From NCBI RefSeq assembly GCF_024298965.1, contig NZ_CP085193.1, positions 9,734,001 to 9,798,000 of the forward strand: a DNA stretch of 64,000 bases. Reading direction: 5' to 3'. The DNA comes from Streptomyces rapamycinicus NRRL 5491. GTDB lineage: Bacteria > Actinomycetota > Actinomycetes > Streptomycetales > Streptomycetaceae. Under the pieces are notes generated by a model, which saw only the letters and a program-made list of their open reading frames with translations, ran no database searches and was not told the origin of the DNA. The translations under genes and the position numbers were made by a program. Below are positions 9,343 through 18,685 of the stretch, one piece after another. Numbering within the stretch: the stretch's first letter is position 1; each line of letters opens with the position of its first letter.

Positions 9343-10116
9343 CTAGTCGCGTGTGATGTCCGAGTTCTGGATCAGAGCGCGGAATCCGGTCAACAACGCG
9401 TTGAGGCCGACTTCGAACTCGTCGTCGCTGCTGACCTCCGCGAGGGCGTCGGCGTGCTGGACGAGCAGGGGGAAGGCCGCGGCGTCCCGGGAGCGGTACA
9501 GCAGGCGTCGGTGACGGCTCTCTTCGGGATCCGACATGTCCAGGCCGAGGTTGAGGTGCACCGAGCCGAGGACGAAGGTGGCCAGCGACGATGCGGCGGC
9601 GGACGCGAGCCGGGGGCTGAGCCCGGCGCCGATGAACAGTTCGAGGGAGTACTGCACCCCGGCCAGCGAGTTGGTACCGAGCCGCTCGGTCCCGCGAAGG
9701 AGCGAGGCCACGCCGGGGTGCCGGAGCAGGTGCTCGCGGAACAGACGGGAGGACCACGCCGCCTTCTCGGCCCAGTCCGCGCCGTCGGGCGGAACCGAGC
9801 TCGCCACGGCGACTGCCCGGTCGACCAGCAGGGTCACCAGTTCCTCACGGTTGCGCACGTGGCGGTAGAGGGACGCCTGCGTGCAGCCGAGTGCTTCGGC
9901 GATGTTGCGCATCGTCAGCGCGGCCGCCCCACGCGTGTCGAGCAGGGTCATGGCCGCGTCGAGTACCGCATCGAGGGTCAGCGATCTGCGCCGCCGCTGC
10001 CGCGCGGGTTCGCTCTCCCTGGCAAGCCACCAGGCCGCCGTGCCCGGCCTCGGTTCCGCCCGCTGGTTCTTCCGCGGGTCCTCCGGCGGCGGCTCGCCTG
10101 CCGTGGCTGTCGTCAT
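9343..10116 (-). CDS. TetR-family transcriptional regulator
   Basis: Regulator of 257 residues from the start used here. The N-terminal HTH is clear: LTMRNIAEALGCTQASLYRH, followed by the ligand-binding C-terminal domain. A proline/arginine-rich leader of about 45 residues precedes the HTH. The ATG at 10114-10116 is preferred because the alternative ATG at 10168-10170 would place an operator-like inverted repeat inside the gene; neither has a strong Shine-Dalgarno. It is divergent from the Zn-dehydrogenase gene at 10213 and probably represses it and itself through the 97-bp intergenic region (inference). Confidence 0.88.
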   Translation of the reverse strand: MTTATAGEPPPEDPRKNQRAEPRPGTAAWWLARESEPARQRRRRSLTLDAVLDAAMTLLDTRGAAALTMRNIAEALGCTQASLYRHVRNREELVTLLVDRAVAVASSVPPDGADWAEKAAWSSRLFREHLLRHPGVASLLRGTERLGTNSLAGVQYSLELFIGAGLSPRLASAAASSLATFVLGSVHLNLGLDMSDPEESRHRRLLYRSRDAAAFPLLVQHADALAEVSSDDEFEVGLNALLTGFRALIQNSDITRD

Positions 10117-10144
10117 CGGTTCATGCACCGGACAAGGATAGGCG

Positions 10145-10174
10145 TTAGGTGAACTCCTATCACTTAACATAAGT
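10145..10174. promoter_or_regulatory. Putative TetR operator between divergent genes
   Basis: Two overlapping inverted repeats lie here. TTAGGTGA (10145-10152) faces TCACTTAA (10160-10167) with one mismatch, and ACTTA-aca-TAAGT (10162-10174) is a perfect five-base dyad. The stretch is much more AT-rich than its surroundings and sits between the TetR and dehydrogenase starts, where a TetR operator and overlapping promoters are expected. Confidence 0.5.
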
Positions 10175-10212
10175 TAACGGCGTTCGCATAACGGAGGGTC
10201 GAAGGGGTCACC

Positions 10213-11145
10213 ATGCGCGCAGTACGCAACACCGATCAGGGCATCGTCGTGGCCGAGGCCGACGAACCGGAAGCGCCCGGGGTACGCCTCACCGTCGCCG
10301 CGACGGGCATCTGCGGGACCGATGTGAACTTCGCGACCGGTGGCGTTCAGGGCTACACCTATGGTCACGAGTTCGCCGGCACTGCCCCCGACGGCCGGTG
10401 CTACGCCGTCGAGCCCACGGTTTACTGCGGCGAGTGCGACCAATGCCGCGCCGGCCATGTCCAGCGGTGCGCCGCCCCGGAGCACGGAACGCTCGGGATC
10501 TTCCGGGACGGCGGCATGTGCGACGCTGTGACGGTCGCCGAGAACATGCTTGTCCCGCTGCCCGACGGCCTGGACGTACGCGACGCCTGCCTCGTGGAGC
10601 CGGCGTCAGTGGCCTGGCACGGTGTCCGCAGCGCGGCGCTCACGCCGGGGGAGCGGGTGGCGGTCGTCGGTGGCGGCAGCATCGGGCTGCTGGCCGCGGC
10701 CGCGACCCGGCAGCGCGGCTCCGACGTCGATATCGAGGTGCGCCACAAGCACCAGAGGATTGCGGCCGAACGCCTCGAAGTCGGCTCGGCCGAAGGCGTC
10801 TACGACGTCGTGATCGACGCCGCGGGCAGCGAGACCGGTCTTGCCCGGTGCGCCGAGCTGACCCGCCCCGGCGGTCGCGTCGTGCTGCTGGGCGTATACC
10901 AGCACACCATTCCCATCCCGGGCGTCGTCAGCCTGGTCAAGGAACTCACCTACGTCCACTCCATCGCCTACAGCCGGCACGACGGCATCCGCGACACCGA
11001 ACAGGCCGCGGCGCTGCTCGCCGGCGACCCCACGATCGCGCAGACCGTGATCACCCACCGCTTCCCCCTCGACGAAGCGGCGGAAGCCTTCCGAGTGGCC
11101 GGTGACCGGGCCTCCGGAGCCATCAAGGTCGTCCTTCACCCCTGA
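10213..11145 (+). CDS. Zinc-dependent alcohol dehydrogenase (MDR superfamily)
   Basis: Medium-chain dehydrogenase of 310 residues that would oxidise an alcohol or polyol with NAD(P)+. Visible: catalytic zinc site GICGTDVN and GHEFAG, structural zinc cysteines in CGECDQCRAGHVQRC, and a Rossmann motif VVGGGSIG at about 155-162. It is somewhat shorter than the usual 340-350 residues, mainly in the coenzyme-binding half. An upstream GAAGGGG serves as Shine-Dalgarno for the ATG. It is divergent from the TetR gene, which probably controls it. The substrate is not evident. Confidence 0.88.
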   Translation: MRAVRNTDQGIVVAEADEPEAPGVRLTVAATGICGTDVNFATGGVQGYTYGHEFAGTAPDGRCYAVEPTVYCGECDQCRAGHVQRCAAPEHGTLGIFRDGGMCDAVTVAENMLVPLPDGLDVRDACLVEPASVAWHGVRSAALTPGERVAVVGGGSIGLLAAAATRQRGSDVDIEVRHKHQRIAAERLEVGSAEGVYDVVIDAAGSETGLARCAELTRPGGRVVLLGVYQHTIPIPGVVSLVKELTYVHSIAYSRHDGIRDTEQAAALLAGDPTIAQTVITHRFPLDEAAEAFRVAGDRASGAIKVVLHP

Positions 11146-11251
11146 CGGCAACCTTCACCTGTCCCACTGGGAGTCGGTGAGAACCGCGAGCCCAGCACTG
11201 GTTCCGCCGCTGGTGCAGGTCACGGAAGCCGTTATCTGCTCAGGATGTACA

Positions 11252-11278
11252 TTTACGGCTCCAGGCGGGGATCGTAAA
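11252..11278. promoter_or_regulatory. Small inverted repeat upstream of MFS gene
   Basis: TTTACG (11252-11257) is repeated inverted as CGTAAA (11273-11278), 20 bp ahead of the MFS start. It could be a regulator site or the stem of a leader hairpin. The evidence is only the symmetry and location. Confidence 0.25.
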
Positions 11279-11297
11279 GGACGGAGCAGGGGCCGGG

Positions 11298-12548
11298 ATG
11301 GCGCACGCGACGACAGAAGCTGTGAGCTCCCGCGCTCAAGGAACCCGAGCTCGCCACGCCTATGGTTTCGTCGTCTCGGCCGTGACTTTGGTGGTCTTGA
11401 TGGCAGCGGTGGCCGCGCCGTCACCGGTTTACCCGCTCTACCAAGAGCGATGGTCTCTGGGCCCGGGCGTGCTGAGCCTGATGTTCGCGATCTACGTCGT
11501 GGGCCTGTTGACCGTCCTCATCACCGCGGGCTCGTTGTCGGACCATGTTGGCCGCAGGCCGGTGATTCTCTCCGCAGTCGCCCTCTCGCTGGTGGCCCTT
11601 GTCATCCTCGCCCTCGCCCATGGCGCCGGTGCGGTGCTGGTGGCCAGGGTCGTCCAAGGGGCGGCGGTGGCGTTCGGAGTCGCCGGGCTCGGCGCCGCCC
11701 TGCTGGACTTCGCCCCGCCCCGTGGTGGCCGGTTCGCCGCCACGCTGAACGGCGCGCTGCCGCCGGCCGGCCTGACGTTGGGGACACTGCTGGGCAGCGT
11801 GTTCGTACAGTTCGAGCCGAATCCGACTCGGCTCGTCTTCATGGTGCTGTCCGTCGCGGTCGTGCTGCTCGGCGCCATGGCCTTCTTCCTCCCGGAAGTC
11901 CGCCCGCGCCGCCGCGGCGCTCTGGCCTCCCTGCGCCCCACCTTCAGTCTCCCGACTCAGGTGCGCCCGGTGTTCTTCGCCGTGCTCGGCTGCATGCTCG
12001 CGTCCTGGGCGCTCGCCGGCCTCTACCTCGGCATGGGCGCGACCCTCATACGTAGCATCTTCGACGCCCCGCAAGCTGTCGTCGGTGGCCTCGCGATCGC
12101 CTGCGTGACCGGAGTCGGCGCCCTCACCGGCATTGCCGGGCAGCGCCTGGACGCCCGGAAGATGATGATCGCCAGCGCCGTCGCACTCGTCATCGGGCCT
12201 GTACTCATCGTCGCCGCCGTCCAGACGGGGCAGCTCTGGCTCACGTTTCTGGGCAACGTCATCGGCGGCATCGGCTTCGGGGGTGGCTTCCAGGGCGGCC
12301 TGCGGCTCATTCTCGACGAGACACCGGAAAACGACAGAGCGGGTGTGCTCTCGACCGTCTACCTGATCAGCTACCTCGCCTTTGGCGTGCCGTGCCTTCT
12401 CGCCGGACTGCTCACCTCGGTGCTTGGGCTGCGCGTCGTCGTCATCGGCTACAGCCTCTTCGTCTGCGCGCTCTCCATCATCGCCCTCGCGCTCCAGCTT
12501 GCCCGTCGAGGCACTCGCACTAGAGATTCTTTCCTCGGTGCGGAGTGA
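11298..12548 (+). CDS. MFS transporter
   Basis: Integral membrane protein of 416 residues with about twelve hydrophobic segments. The signature loop between TM2 and TM3 reads GSLSDHVGRRPV, matching MFS motif A. It would export or import a small molecule by proton coupling; the substrate is unknown. It lies 152 bp downstream of the dehydrogenase on the same strand and may be co-regulated. Its last 100 bp overlap the 3' end of the convergent NACHT gene. Confidence 0.92.
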   Translation: MAHATTEAVSSRAQGTRARHAYGFVVSAVTLVVLMAAVAAPSPVYPLYQERWSLGPGVLSLMFAIYVVGLLTVLITAGSLSDHVGRRPVILSAVALSLVALVILALAHGAGAVLVARVVQGAAVAFGVAGLGAALLDFAPPRGGRFAATLNGALPPAGLTLGTLLGSVFVQFEPNPTRLVFMVLSVAVVLLGAMAFFLPEVRPRRRGALASLRPTFSLPTQVRPVFFAVLGCMLASWALAGLYLGMGATLIRSIFDAPQAVVGGLAIACVTGVGALTGIAGQRLDARKMMIASAVALVIGPVLIVAAVQTGQLWLTFLGNVIGGIGFGGGFQGGLRLILDETPENDRAGVLSTVYLISYLAFGVPCLLAGLLTSVLGLRVVVIGYSLFVCALSIIALALQLARRGTRTRDSFLGAE

Positions 12549-15500
12549 GTCATCGCGGGCGCGGCAACACCGAGCCGTTTGCGGGCGGGCTCCAGGCCGT
12601 CGTCAACGAGGCCGGGACTGGCCCACTCGACGACGAGGGAGCAGGGCCGATCGTCCAGTCTCCGCAGGGTGAGGGAGACCGGGCGGCGCTCCGGGCGGGC
12701 CGGCTCCGACAGGTCCTTCATAGGGACCTCAGCAGAGTCGCTCAGGGTGAAGGCCACCGGCGCCTCTCCCGCCAGTGCCAGGGTCACCTTGACGGCGCCT
12801 CCTGCACAGCCGACGGCCGCGATCCTGCCGTCCCAGCCCTGAATGGAACGGCCATGGAGGGTTCCCGGCAGCCAGACCGTGTGGCGGGAGGACCCCTGGG
12901 GCAGTTTCCACGACCAGATCGCTACGCCTGTGCACGAGGAGCCGACCTGGTTCACACAAAAGGAGGTGTCGACGAAGTAGCGGGGCTTGTCCCCGGATTG
13001 GTACCTCAACTCGATCTTGGTCGAGGAAACGTACATCAGAGACACCACCGCAAGGCCGAGCAGTGCGGAACCGACCTGCGACAGGCTGGCGAAGGCGGGG
13101 AGCAGAGGTCTCCACCGTTGCCACTTGGCATTCCACTCGCCGTGAACCGACCGGGACGGCTTCTCGACGATCGCGCCGCCCAACTGCCTGAGCACTCGCT
13201 CGTGCCGGAACTGGTGGACCGGGCCGATCTGGCGCAGTACGCCGAGTTCGCGGGCGTCGTCGAGGAAGGGCGGCAGTCGCCATGGCAGCCGACGGGTGAG
13301 CCAGAACCACGAGCGCGACAGCTGGTATGACCCCCAGGCCGAACCGAGCAGGGTGGCCGTACCCGAAGCGGCACCGACGATCGTGCCGTAATACCAGGCG
13401 GTCTGTCCCTCCGCCTTGACCACTCCCATCAGCCACGACGCAGCGGAGAGCGCCGTGATACCGCCGACCGCCAGAGCTGACGCAACGGCGATGAGCGCGT
13501 ACCGGTGCAAGAGGGCCTTCGGCCCATGCTCGGCGGCCTTGGGCACATACACCTGCTTCAGGTCGTATCGGACCGCGGCATGAGCGACCCACCCCCCGAG
13601 TCCGGCGAACAGTCCGGTCATCACTCCCAACATCGGACCGAACAGCATGTGCAGAAACCAGCCCCACACCGAGCCGAACGCCAGGCCGACCAACGGCCCC
13701 GTCAGCCGGGCATTGATCTGCCACCAGGCGAAGTCGACCGTTCCGTCCCGTCGCATCTGGCGGGCCATCAGCGTCAGATAGCGCTTGGCCGGCGCCTCCC
13801 TGTAGCGGGTGGGCGGATCCTCCGCGTAAACGGCGGGGAGATACCGGTTCAGCAAGGTGTCCTCGATGTCCTCCTTCGAGTGCGTCTTCGACACCAGCTC
13901 TCCGGGCTCGGTGAGGTGCGCCCGATACGCCGTCTTGGCCAGGTACAACATCAGGGGTGAGGCCATCGTCCGGGCCAGCCTCGACCCCGGCTCCTCCCGC
14001 ATGGCGTCGAAGACCACATTCCAGCGGTCGTCACCGGACAGCTTCGACCGTGTCAGGTAGGCGATCGCCGCCTTCGCCTCCACGGCTTCGAGCTCTACGA
14101 CCGCCGCTCTGGTGAGATGGGACCCGGCCCCGCACGCTGTTTCGTACTCGTCGCCGCGGCAGGTGACCAGCAGCCAGCAGCCGTCCCGGATCACCTTGTC
14201 AATCGCCTCGATCGCCCGGCCGCGCAGCCGCTCCGGCAACTCGTCCAAACCGTCGAGCACCGGCATCACCATGCCCTCGTCGAACAGGCCGGCCGCCGCA
14301 TCCACCCCGAACCTCCACCGGCCGGCGAGGCCTGGGCTGCTCTGCCTGATCTGCCGGAGAATCCATTCCCGCATGGAGATCGCCGGACGCCATGACGACA
14401 GCGACATCAGCACCGGGACCGGGTCACCGGGCCGGGGTTCTCTGGTCATCTCATGAACGAGCTGTATCGCCACGACGCTCTTGCCGGTACCCGGTGCTCC
14501 CAGGACCACGAGTTGGCGCAGGGGCAGCTGTCGACAGGTATCCGGTACCTGGGTCACCGTCCCCATCAGTTCCTCCGGGGCGACGCCCAGCACGTCCCGC
14601 GACGGCTGGACGGGTCTGCCGCTGCCCTTCCAGGCGATTTCGATCAAGGTCGGTCGCTGCAGTTCGAGACGGGCCACGGCATGCCGCGCCCTGGACAGGA
14701 CGTCCTTCCGTAACCGGTCCGCCGCGCGGTCCAAATCCGTGGCGGTCGGGTTGTCGTCGGTGATCACGGTCCGGTTCCGCCGCGGACCCGGCTCGTCCGG
14801 CGGGGAGGCGGAAGGAGGGCTGGTGGTGGTGTCCGATCGAGGCGGCAAGGGAAGATGGCGAATGACCGACAGAGCAGCCGCAGCGGCGTACGCGGCGGCG
14901 CGAGGCTGATGTGAGGCGTCGTCGGCGGCGTACTTGGTGCCGTCGGCCCTGTCGCTGATGCCGCGGACGGTGAGGGTCTGCAGTCTGCCGATCTGTGCGG
15001 CGTGCGCCATCCCGGCGCTTTCCATCTCGATCGCCACGGCGTCGTTGTAGTGCGTGTGCAACTGGCCACGCAGCGGCGCGGTGGCGGAGTTGAGGACCAC
15101 GTCTCCGGCTGCGATCGGTTTGAACCACACCCGCGGCCCCGGCGCCCCGGTCGCGTTCAGTCGCTGGTGCCAGGCTGGGCCCCGCAGGGCGTGTCGGGCG
15201 GTCTGTAGCAGCGCGTGAGAGCCTGCCCAGCCCTCGGGCCGCGCAAGGAACCCCTCCTCGGCCTCCTTGCCACCGTGGGCGGCGTAGACGCGGGTGGCGA
15301 TTACGACGTCACCCAATGCCAGATCGTCTTTGAGACCGCCGGCGACGCCGACGAACAGCAGCGCCTCAGGATCGAACGTCTGCCTCGCCTGCTCGGTGAC
15401 GACCGCGGCCGAGCGATTGCCCTCCCCGACCTCCGCCAGCGCCACCCGCCACGCTGTCCCAGCCACGCGGCCGACCTCGAACACCGTGCCCGTCCCATGA

Positions 15501-15592
15501 CGGACCAGCTCAGAATCGCGGAGGTACTTCTGCACCGCCAGGTACTCCAAACCCAGCGCCGTCAACACCACCACCGTGCCGCTCAAGCTCAT
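12449..15592 (-). CDS. PNP-NACHT STAND NTPase with transmembrane segments
   Basis: NLR-like protein of 1,047 residues. Residues about 5-248 form a phosphorylase/nucleosidase domain (PNP_UDP type, MTA/SAH-nucleosidase-like) with VGVAGG at 81-86, AIEMESAG at 187-194 and the catalytic-type motif GISDRAD at 211-217. After a Pro-rich linker comes a NACHT NTPase: Walker A GAPGTGKS (365-372), Walker B VLDGLDEL (445-452) and LVTCRGDEY. Hydrophobic segments at about 630-673, 698-722, 734-757 and 831-855 predict a membrane module, followed by about 190 residues with few hydrophobic stretches. PNP-NACHT architectures are known among STAND proteins tied to biological conflict and phage defence; the role here is inference. 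The start at MSLSGTVVVL is chosen at the domain boundary, with GGGGG upstream. The last 32 codons overlap the MFS gene and have low-complexity character. Confidence 0.88.
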   Translation of the reverse strand: MSLSGTVVVLTALGLEYLAVQKYLRDSELVRHGTGTVFEVGRVAGTAWRVALAEVGEGNRSAAVVTEQARQTFDPEALLFVGVAGGLKDDLALGDVVIATRVYAAHGGKEAEEGFLARPEGWAGSHALLQTARHALRGPAWHQRLNATGAPGPRVWFKPIAAGDVVLNSATAPLRGQLHTHYNDAVAIEMESAGMAHAAQIGRLQTLTVRGISDRADGTKYAADDASHQPRAAAYAAAAALSVIRHLPLPPRSDTTTSPPSASPPDEPGPRRNRTVITDDNPTATDLDRAADRLRKDVLSRARHAVARLELQRPTLIEIAWKGSGRPVQPSRDVLGVAPEELMGTVTQVPDTCRQLPLRQLVVLGAPGTGKSVVAIQLVHEMTREPRPGDPVPVLMSLSSWRPAISMREWILRQIRQSSPGLAGRWRFGVDAAAGLFDEGMVMPVLDGLDELPERLRGRAIEAIDKVIRDGCWLLVTCRGDEYETACGAGSHLTRAAVVELEAVEAKAAIAYLTRSKLSGDDRWNVVFDAMREEPGSRLARTMASPLMLYLAKTAYRAHLTEPGELVSKTHSKEDIEDTLLNRYLPAVYAEDPPTRYREAPAKRYLTLMARQMRRDGTVDFAWWQINARLTGPLVGLAFGSVWGWFLHMLFGPMLGVMTGLFAGLGGWVAHAAVRYDLKQVYVPKAAEHGPKALLHRYALIAVASALAVGGITALSAASWLMGVVKAEGQTAWYYGTIVGAASGTATLLGSAWGSYQLSRSWFWLTRRLPWRLPPFLDDARELGVLRQIGPVHQFRHERVLRQLGGAIVEKPSRSVHGEWNAKWQRWRPLLPAFASLSQVGSALLGLAVVSLMYVSSTKIELRYQSGDKPRYFVDTSFCVNQVGSSCTGVAIWSWKLPQGSSRHTVWLPGTLHGRSIQGWDGRIAAVGCAGGAVKVTLALAGEAPVAFTLSDSAEVPMKDLSEPARPERRPVSLTLRRLDDRPCSLVVEWASPGLVDDGLEPARKRLGVAAPAMTHSAPRKESLVRVPRRASWSARAMMESAQTKRL

Positions 15593-15738
15593 CGCCCCCG
15601 TGAAAGCTTCCAGAGCCGTACGGTCACCTTCCCCTGGCCGCACAGCACCAACCTGATGTCGCGAATTCTCGAGGACGTGGGCTGCCGGCTGGGAGACCGG
15701 GCATGCGGGGTGGTGACCACGGTTAGCGTTCAGGAAGC

Positions 15739-17694
15739 TCAGGTTCCTGGCCCGTCGTCTCCCGTCTGCTCGTCACCCGCCGGTGGTGCGGCTTCCCAGT
15801 GCATGCGGATCACCGCGTAGGTCTCGCCGTCGCTCGGCGGCCGCGTCCAGGAGCGGGTGGTGAATGTGTGCAGCCGCCCGTTCGTGATGGCTTGACGCGG
15901 CAGAGCCGCACCGAACTCCTCGGTCAGCGCTTCCAACAGGGATCGTTCCACCTCGGCGCTGTCCTCCAGGTCACCGAAGAACCTGCTCGGGTCCAGTGCT
16001 TGCGGTATCTCCCCGCTTGACCGGACCTCTCCGTCGGCGTACGTGAACGCGTACTCCTGGATGCCGTCCCGCGCCACCGAAAGGTGGAAGAACGGCTCCC
16101 CGTGCCATGCTCTCAGGCCGCTCCACACCACCACCGCGCGAGTGCCCGCGCCGGCGGCCGCGGCCGGGGAGACGAACCGCCGCCGGTCGAACGGGGCGGG
16201 ATCGCCGTCGAAGGCGAAGCTCCAGCCGTCGCCGGCCCGGCCGACGGCCATGAGAGCCCTGTCGTCGTAGGACGAGAACTCCCTCTGGTCGTGCTGCGAT
16301 TTGTGGCGCGCCTCCCAGAACGTCATGGGTTCGGTCAGCACGGTGCCGTCCCCGTCCCCGTCCGCGAGGCGGCCGGGCAGCTCCTCCGGCTCCACGCCTT
16401 CCACCAGGACGAACCGGTAGGACGTGCGGTTGTTGCCCGGGTCCGGCTCCGCGAGCCACGCCAGGCCGCCCGTGTCGAGCCCGGCCGCCGGAGTCGGTCT
16501 CTCGCCGGTCTGCCCGCCCCTTGGGGCGGACAGCAGCTCGCGGCCCCGCTCCGGAGTCAGCAGCGGCCCGAGTACCGGGTCCGCCACCCACCCCAGCGGC
16601 GCCAGGAGGTCCGGTCCCAGCGGCTCCCACAGGGGCAGAGCATTGATCAGTGTCCGCCATGCCGCGTCGGTGTCCCCCCACCGCGCCAGCTCCCGCGCCC
16701 GCTCGACCGCCTCCCCGAACGGCCCGGCCGCGGTGTACCGGTACGTGCCCTTCCGCACCTGATCCAGCGTCGCGTAGGCCAGTGACACCAGGTCGTCGTC
16801 GGCACCCCGCAGATGGAACGTCAGCGTGGAGTCGTCCCGGTAGGAGTGCGCCGCGTGCTCGGCGACCAGCGGTGGCAGCAGCTCGGGAGCGTAACTCCGG
16901 TCGGTCACCAATCCGTCGAAGTACACCATGGAGGTCTGTCCGAGCAGGCGGCGTATCTGGTCGCCCAGCCCGGCGGCCCGAGGTCTGCCGTACTCCTTGG
17001 CCTCCTCCAGCGCCGTCGCGGCCCGTTCCCATCCGCCGCGCAGCGCCTCCAGCCGGGCCTCCTCCACCTGGGCGTCCAGCTTTCGCGTCGTGTCGTTGGC
17101 GAACACCGGCTCCCCGTCGCCTGGTTGCGCCCGCAGGCTGTGGAACTCCCGGTACATGTCCCGCATGAACGCGCGGAAGTTCGCGTGCCGCTCGGGTGGC
17201 GCGGCCCGCCAGCTCGACCACGTGTACACGGCCCACTCACCGTCCTCGTCCACGTCCCCGGGATCCATGAGGACGTGGGTGACGTCGGACTCCACGTCGA
17301 GCTGCAACCCGCGCCGCCAGAGGTCCGACTCCCTCCGCTCCTCGGCCCCGGCATCCTCGTCCAGGTAGTCCTCGAACATGTCCGCCAGGCCCGACTCGTT
17401 GTTGTGCCAGCGCGCGTCCTCGGTCCCCGCCAGCAGCCACACGAACTCGCCCGCATGCCGCCACCCGTCGCTGATCTTGAGGAACTCCCGGTACGACGGG
17501 GGCATCCGGCGGCCGAGGCGCTCTTCCATGGCTGCGATCCGCCCCTCGGACGCGGGCGGGAACCCCAGCCACCGCGACTGCCGGGCGGCCTCGTCGTCCT
17601 CGCTCAGCGTCTCGCCGTCCGGCAGGGAATCCGCCCACTCCCCGCCCCACTTGAGCAGGAAGGACCGCCAGTCGAATGCCGTGGTGTCCGTCAT
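15739..17694 (-). CDS. SMI1/KNR4 (SUKH)-family protein
   Basis: Protein of 651 residues. The N-terminal region (about residues 35-180) carries a SUKH-type signature, with ERLGRRMPPSYREFLKISDG near residues 55-74. The long remainder is acidic, rich in Trp and Tyr, and has no domain I can name. The last 250 residues contain beta-rich, repeated R..FVLVEGV and FTYADGEV elements. SUKH proteins are often immunity proteins against toxins, but free-standing SMI1/KNR4 proteins also occur. The ATG at 17692-17694 is placed at MTDTTAFDW; an in-frame N-terminal extension looks non-coding. It lies 146 bp upstream of the PNP-NACHT gene on the same strand, so the two could be expressed together. Confidence 0.75.
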   Translation of the reverse strand: MTDTTAFDWRSFLLKWGGEWADSLPDGETLSEDDEAARQSRWLGFPPASEGRIAAMEERLGRRMPPSYREFLKISDGWRHAGEFVWLLAGTEDARWHNNESGLADMFEDYLDEDAGAEERRESDLWRRGLQLDVESDVTHVLMDPGDVDEDGEWAVYTWSSWRAAPPERHANFRAFMRDMYREFHSLRAQPGDGEPVFANDTTRKLDAQVEEARLEALRGGWERAATALEEAKEYGRPRAAGLGDQIRRLLGQTSMVYFDGLVTDRSYAPELLPPLVAEHAAHSYRDDSTLTFHLRGADDDLVSLAYATLDQVRKGTYRYTAAGPFGEAVERARELARWGDTDAAWRTLINALPLWEPLGPDLLAPLGWVADPVLGPLLTPERGRELLSAPRGGQTGERPTPAAGLDTGGLAWLAEPDPGNNRTSYRFVLVEGVEPEELPGRLADGDGDGTVLTEPMTFWEARHKSQHDQREFSSYDDRALMAVGRAGDGWSFAFDGDPAPFDRRRFVSPAAAAGAGTRAVVVWSGLRAWHGEPFFHLSVARDGIQEYAFTYADGEVRSSGEIPQALDPSRFFGDLEDSAEVERSLLEALTEEFGAALPRQAITNGRLHTFTTRSWTRPPSDGETYAVIRMHWEAAPPAGDEQTGDDGPGT

Positions 17695-17922
17695 GCGCCC
17701 GATGCTGCCACCTGCCACTGACAGCGCTCCGCTGCCCGCTGTGGTCAACGCCTCGTCGGTCTGTCCGTCGCGGCTGCGGGCGATGACGCTGACGGCGTTT
17801 TCCTCTTCTCGATCCGAGGTGGTCGAGGAATCCGTGCGGGGTCTCGATCTCACTGGCGCTCAGTCTTGCCAGGCCCACCACGACCTGGCACGAAAACTTG
17901 CGGTAATGGCAAGGTGGGCCTC

Positions 17923-18531
17923 ATGGATCTCAATACGGACGACGACGTGCTCGACGCGGTGGGGCCGCGGCTTCGTGCGCTGCGTCGTGACCGCGGCATC
18001 ACCCTCGCCGACCTCGCGGCGAAGACCGGCGTGTCGGAGAGCACCCTGTCCCGGCTGGAGAGCGGGCAGCGGCGGCCGACCCTGGAACTCCTGCTCCCGC
18101 TGGCCCGAATCCATGACGTTCCGCTGGACGACCTCGTCGGTGCCCCGCGCACCGGCGACCCCCGGATCCACCTCAAGCCGATCAGGCGGTTCGGCATGAC
18201 GTTCGTGCCCCTGTCCCGGCGGCCGGGCGGTGTGCACGCGTTCAAGATGATCATCCCCGCCCAGCCGGAACCACTCGAACCGACCCCGCAGACCCACGAA
18301 GGCTTCGAATGGCTCTACGTGCTCAGCGGACGCCTGCGACTCGTGATCGGCGAGCGCGACCTGACGCTGCCACCCGGTGAGGCGGCCGAGTTCGACACGT
18401 CCCTGCCCCACTGGCTGGGCAGCGCCGACGGCGGCGTGGTGGAGCTGCTCATCCTGTTCGGCCTGCAAGGGATACGCGCGCATGTACGCACCGACCCTCA
18501 TCGGCCTTCCCGGGACGCGAGCCGACGGTGA
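17923..18531 (+). CDS. XRE-family regulator with C-terminal cupin
   Basis: Regulator of 202 residues. The N-terminal HTH_3 domain covers about residues 10-65 (ITLADLAAKTGVSESTLSRL). The C-terminal cupin spans about 115-190 (HEGFEWLYVLSGRLRL ... LPPGEAAEFDTSLPHWL) and probably binds a small ligand that tunes DNA binding. The ATG at 17923 follows AAGGTGG. It is divergent from the SUKH gene and convergent with the methyltransferase-ASCH gene. Targets cannot be deduced. Confidence 0.93.
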   Translation: MDLNTDDDVLDAVGPRLRALRRDRGITLADLAAKTGVSESTLSRLESGQRRPTLELLLPLARIHDVPLDDLVGAPRTGDPRIHLKPIRRFGMTFVPLSRRPGGVHAFKMIIPAQPEPLEPTPQTHEGFEWLYVLSGRLRLVIGERDLTLPPGEAAEFDTSLPHWLGSADGGVVELLILFGLQGIRAHVRTDPHRPSRDASRR

Positions 18532-18537
18532 ACCAGG

Positions 18538-18573
18538 GCTGTTCCCGGCGGGCGTACGCGCTCCGGGAACAGC
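18538..18573 (+). terminator. Hairpin terminator after XRE-cupin gene
   Basis: Perfect 11-bp inverted repeat GCTGTTCCCGG / CCGGGAACAGC with a 14-nt loop starts seven bases after the XRE-cupin stop. No T-run follows, as is common for actinobacterial terminators. It may also serve the convergent gene. Confidence 0.7.
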
Positions 18574-18685
18574 GAAGAGGGCCGGGGGCTGGTGCGGCCT
18601 CCGGCCGGGTTTCACATATGGACTACGGGTGCCGCGCCGGGGTCCTGGGCGGGTGCACCGCGCCGGTACAGCAGCACGCTGATGA

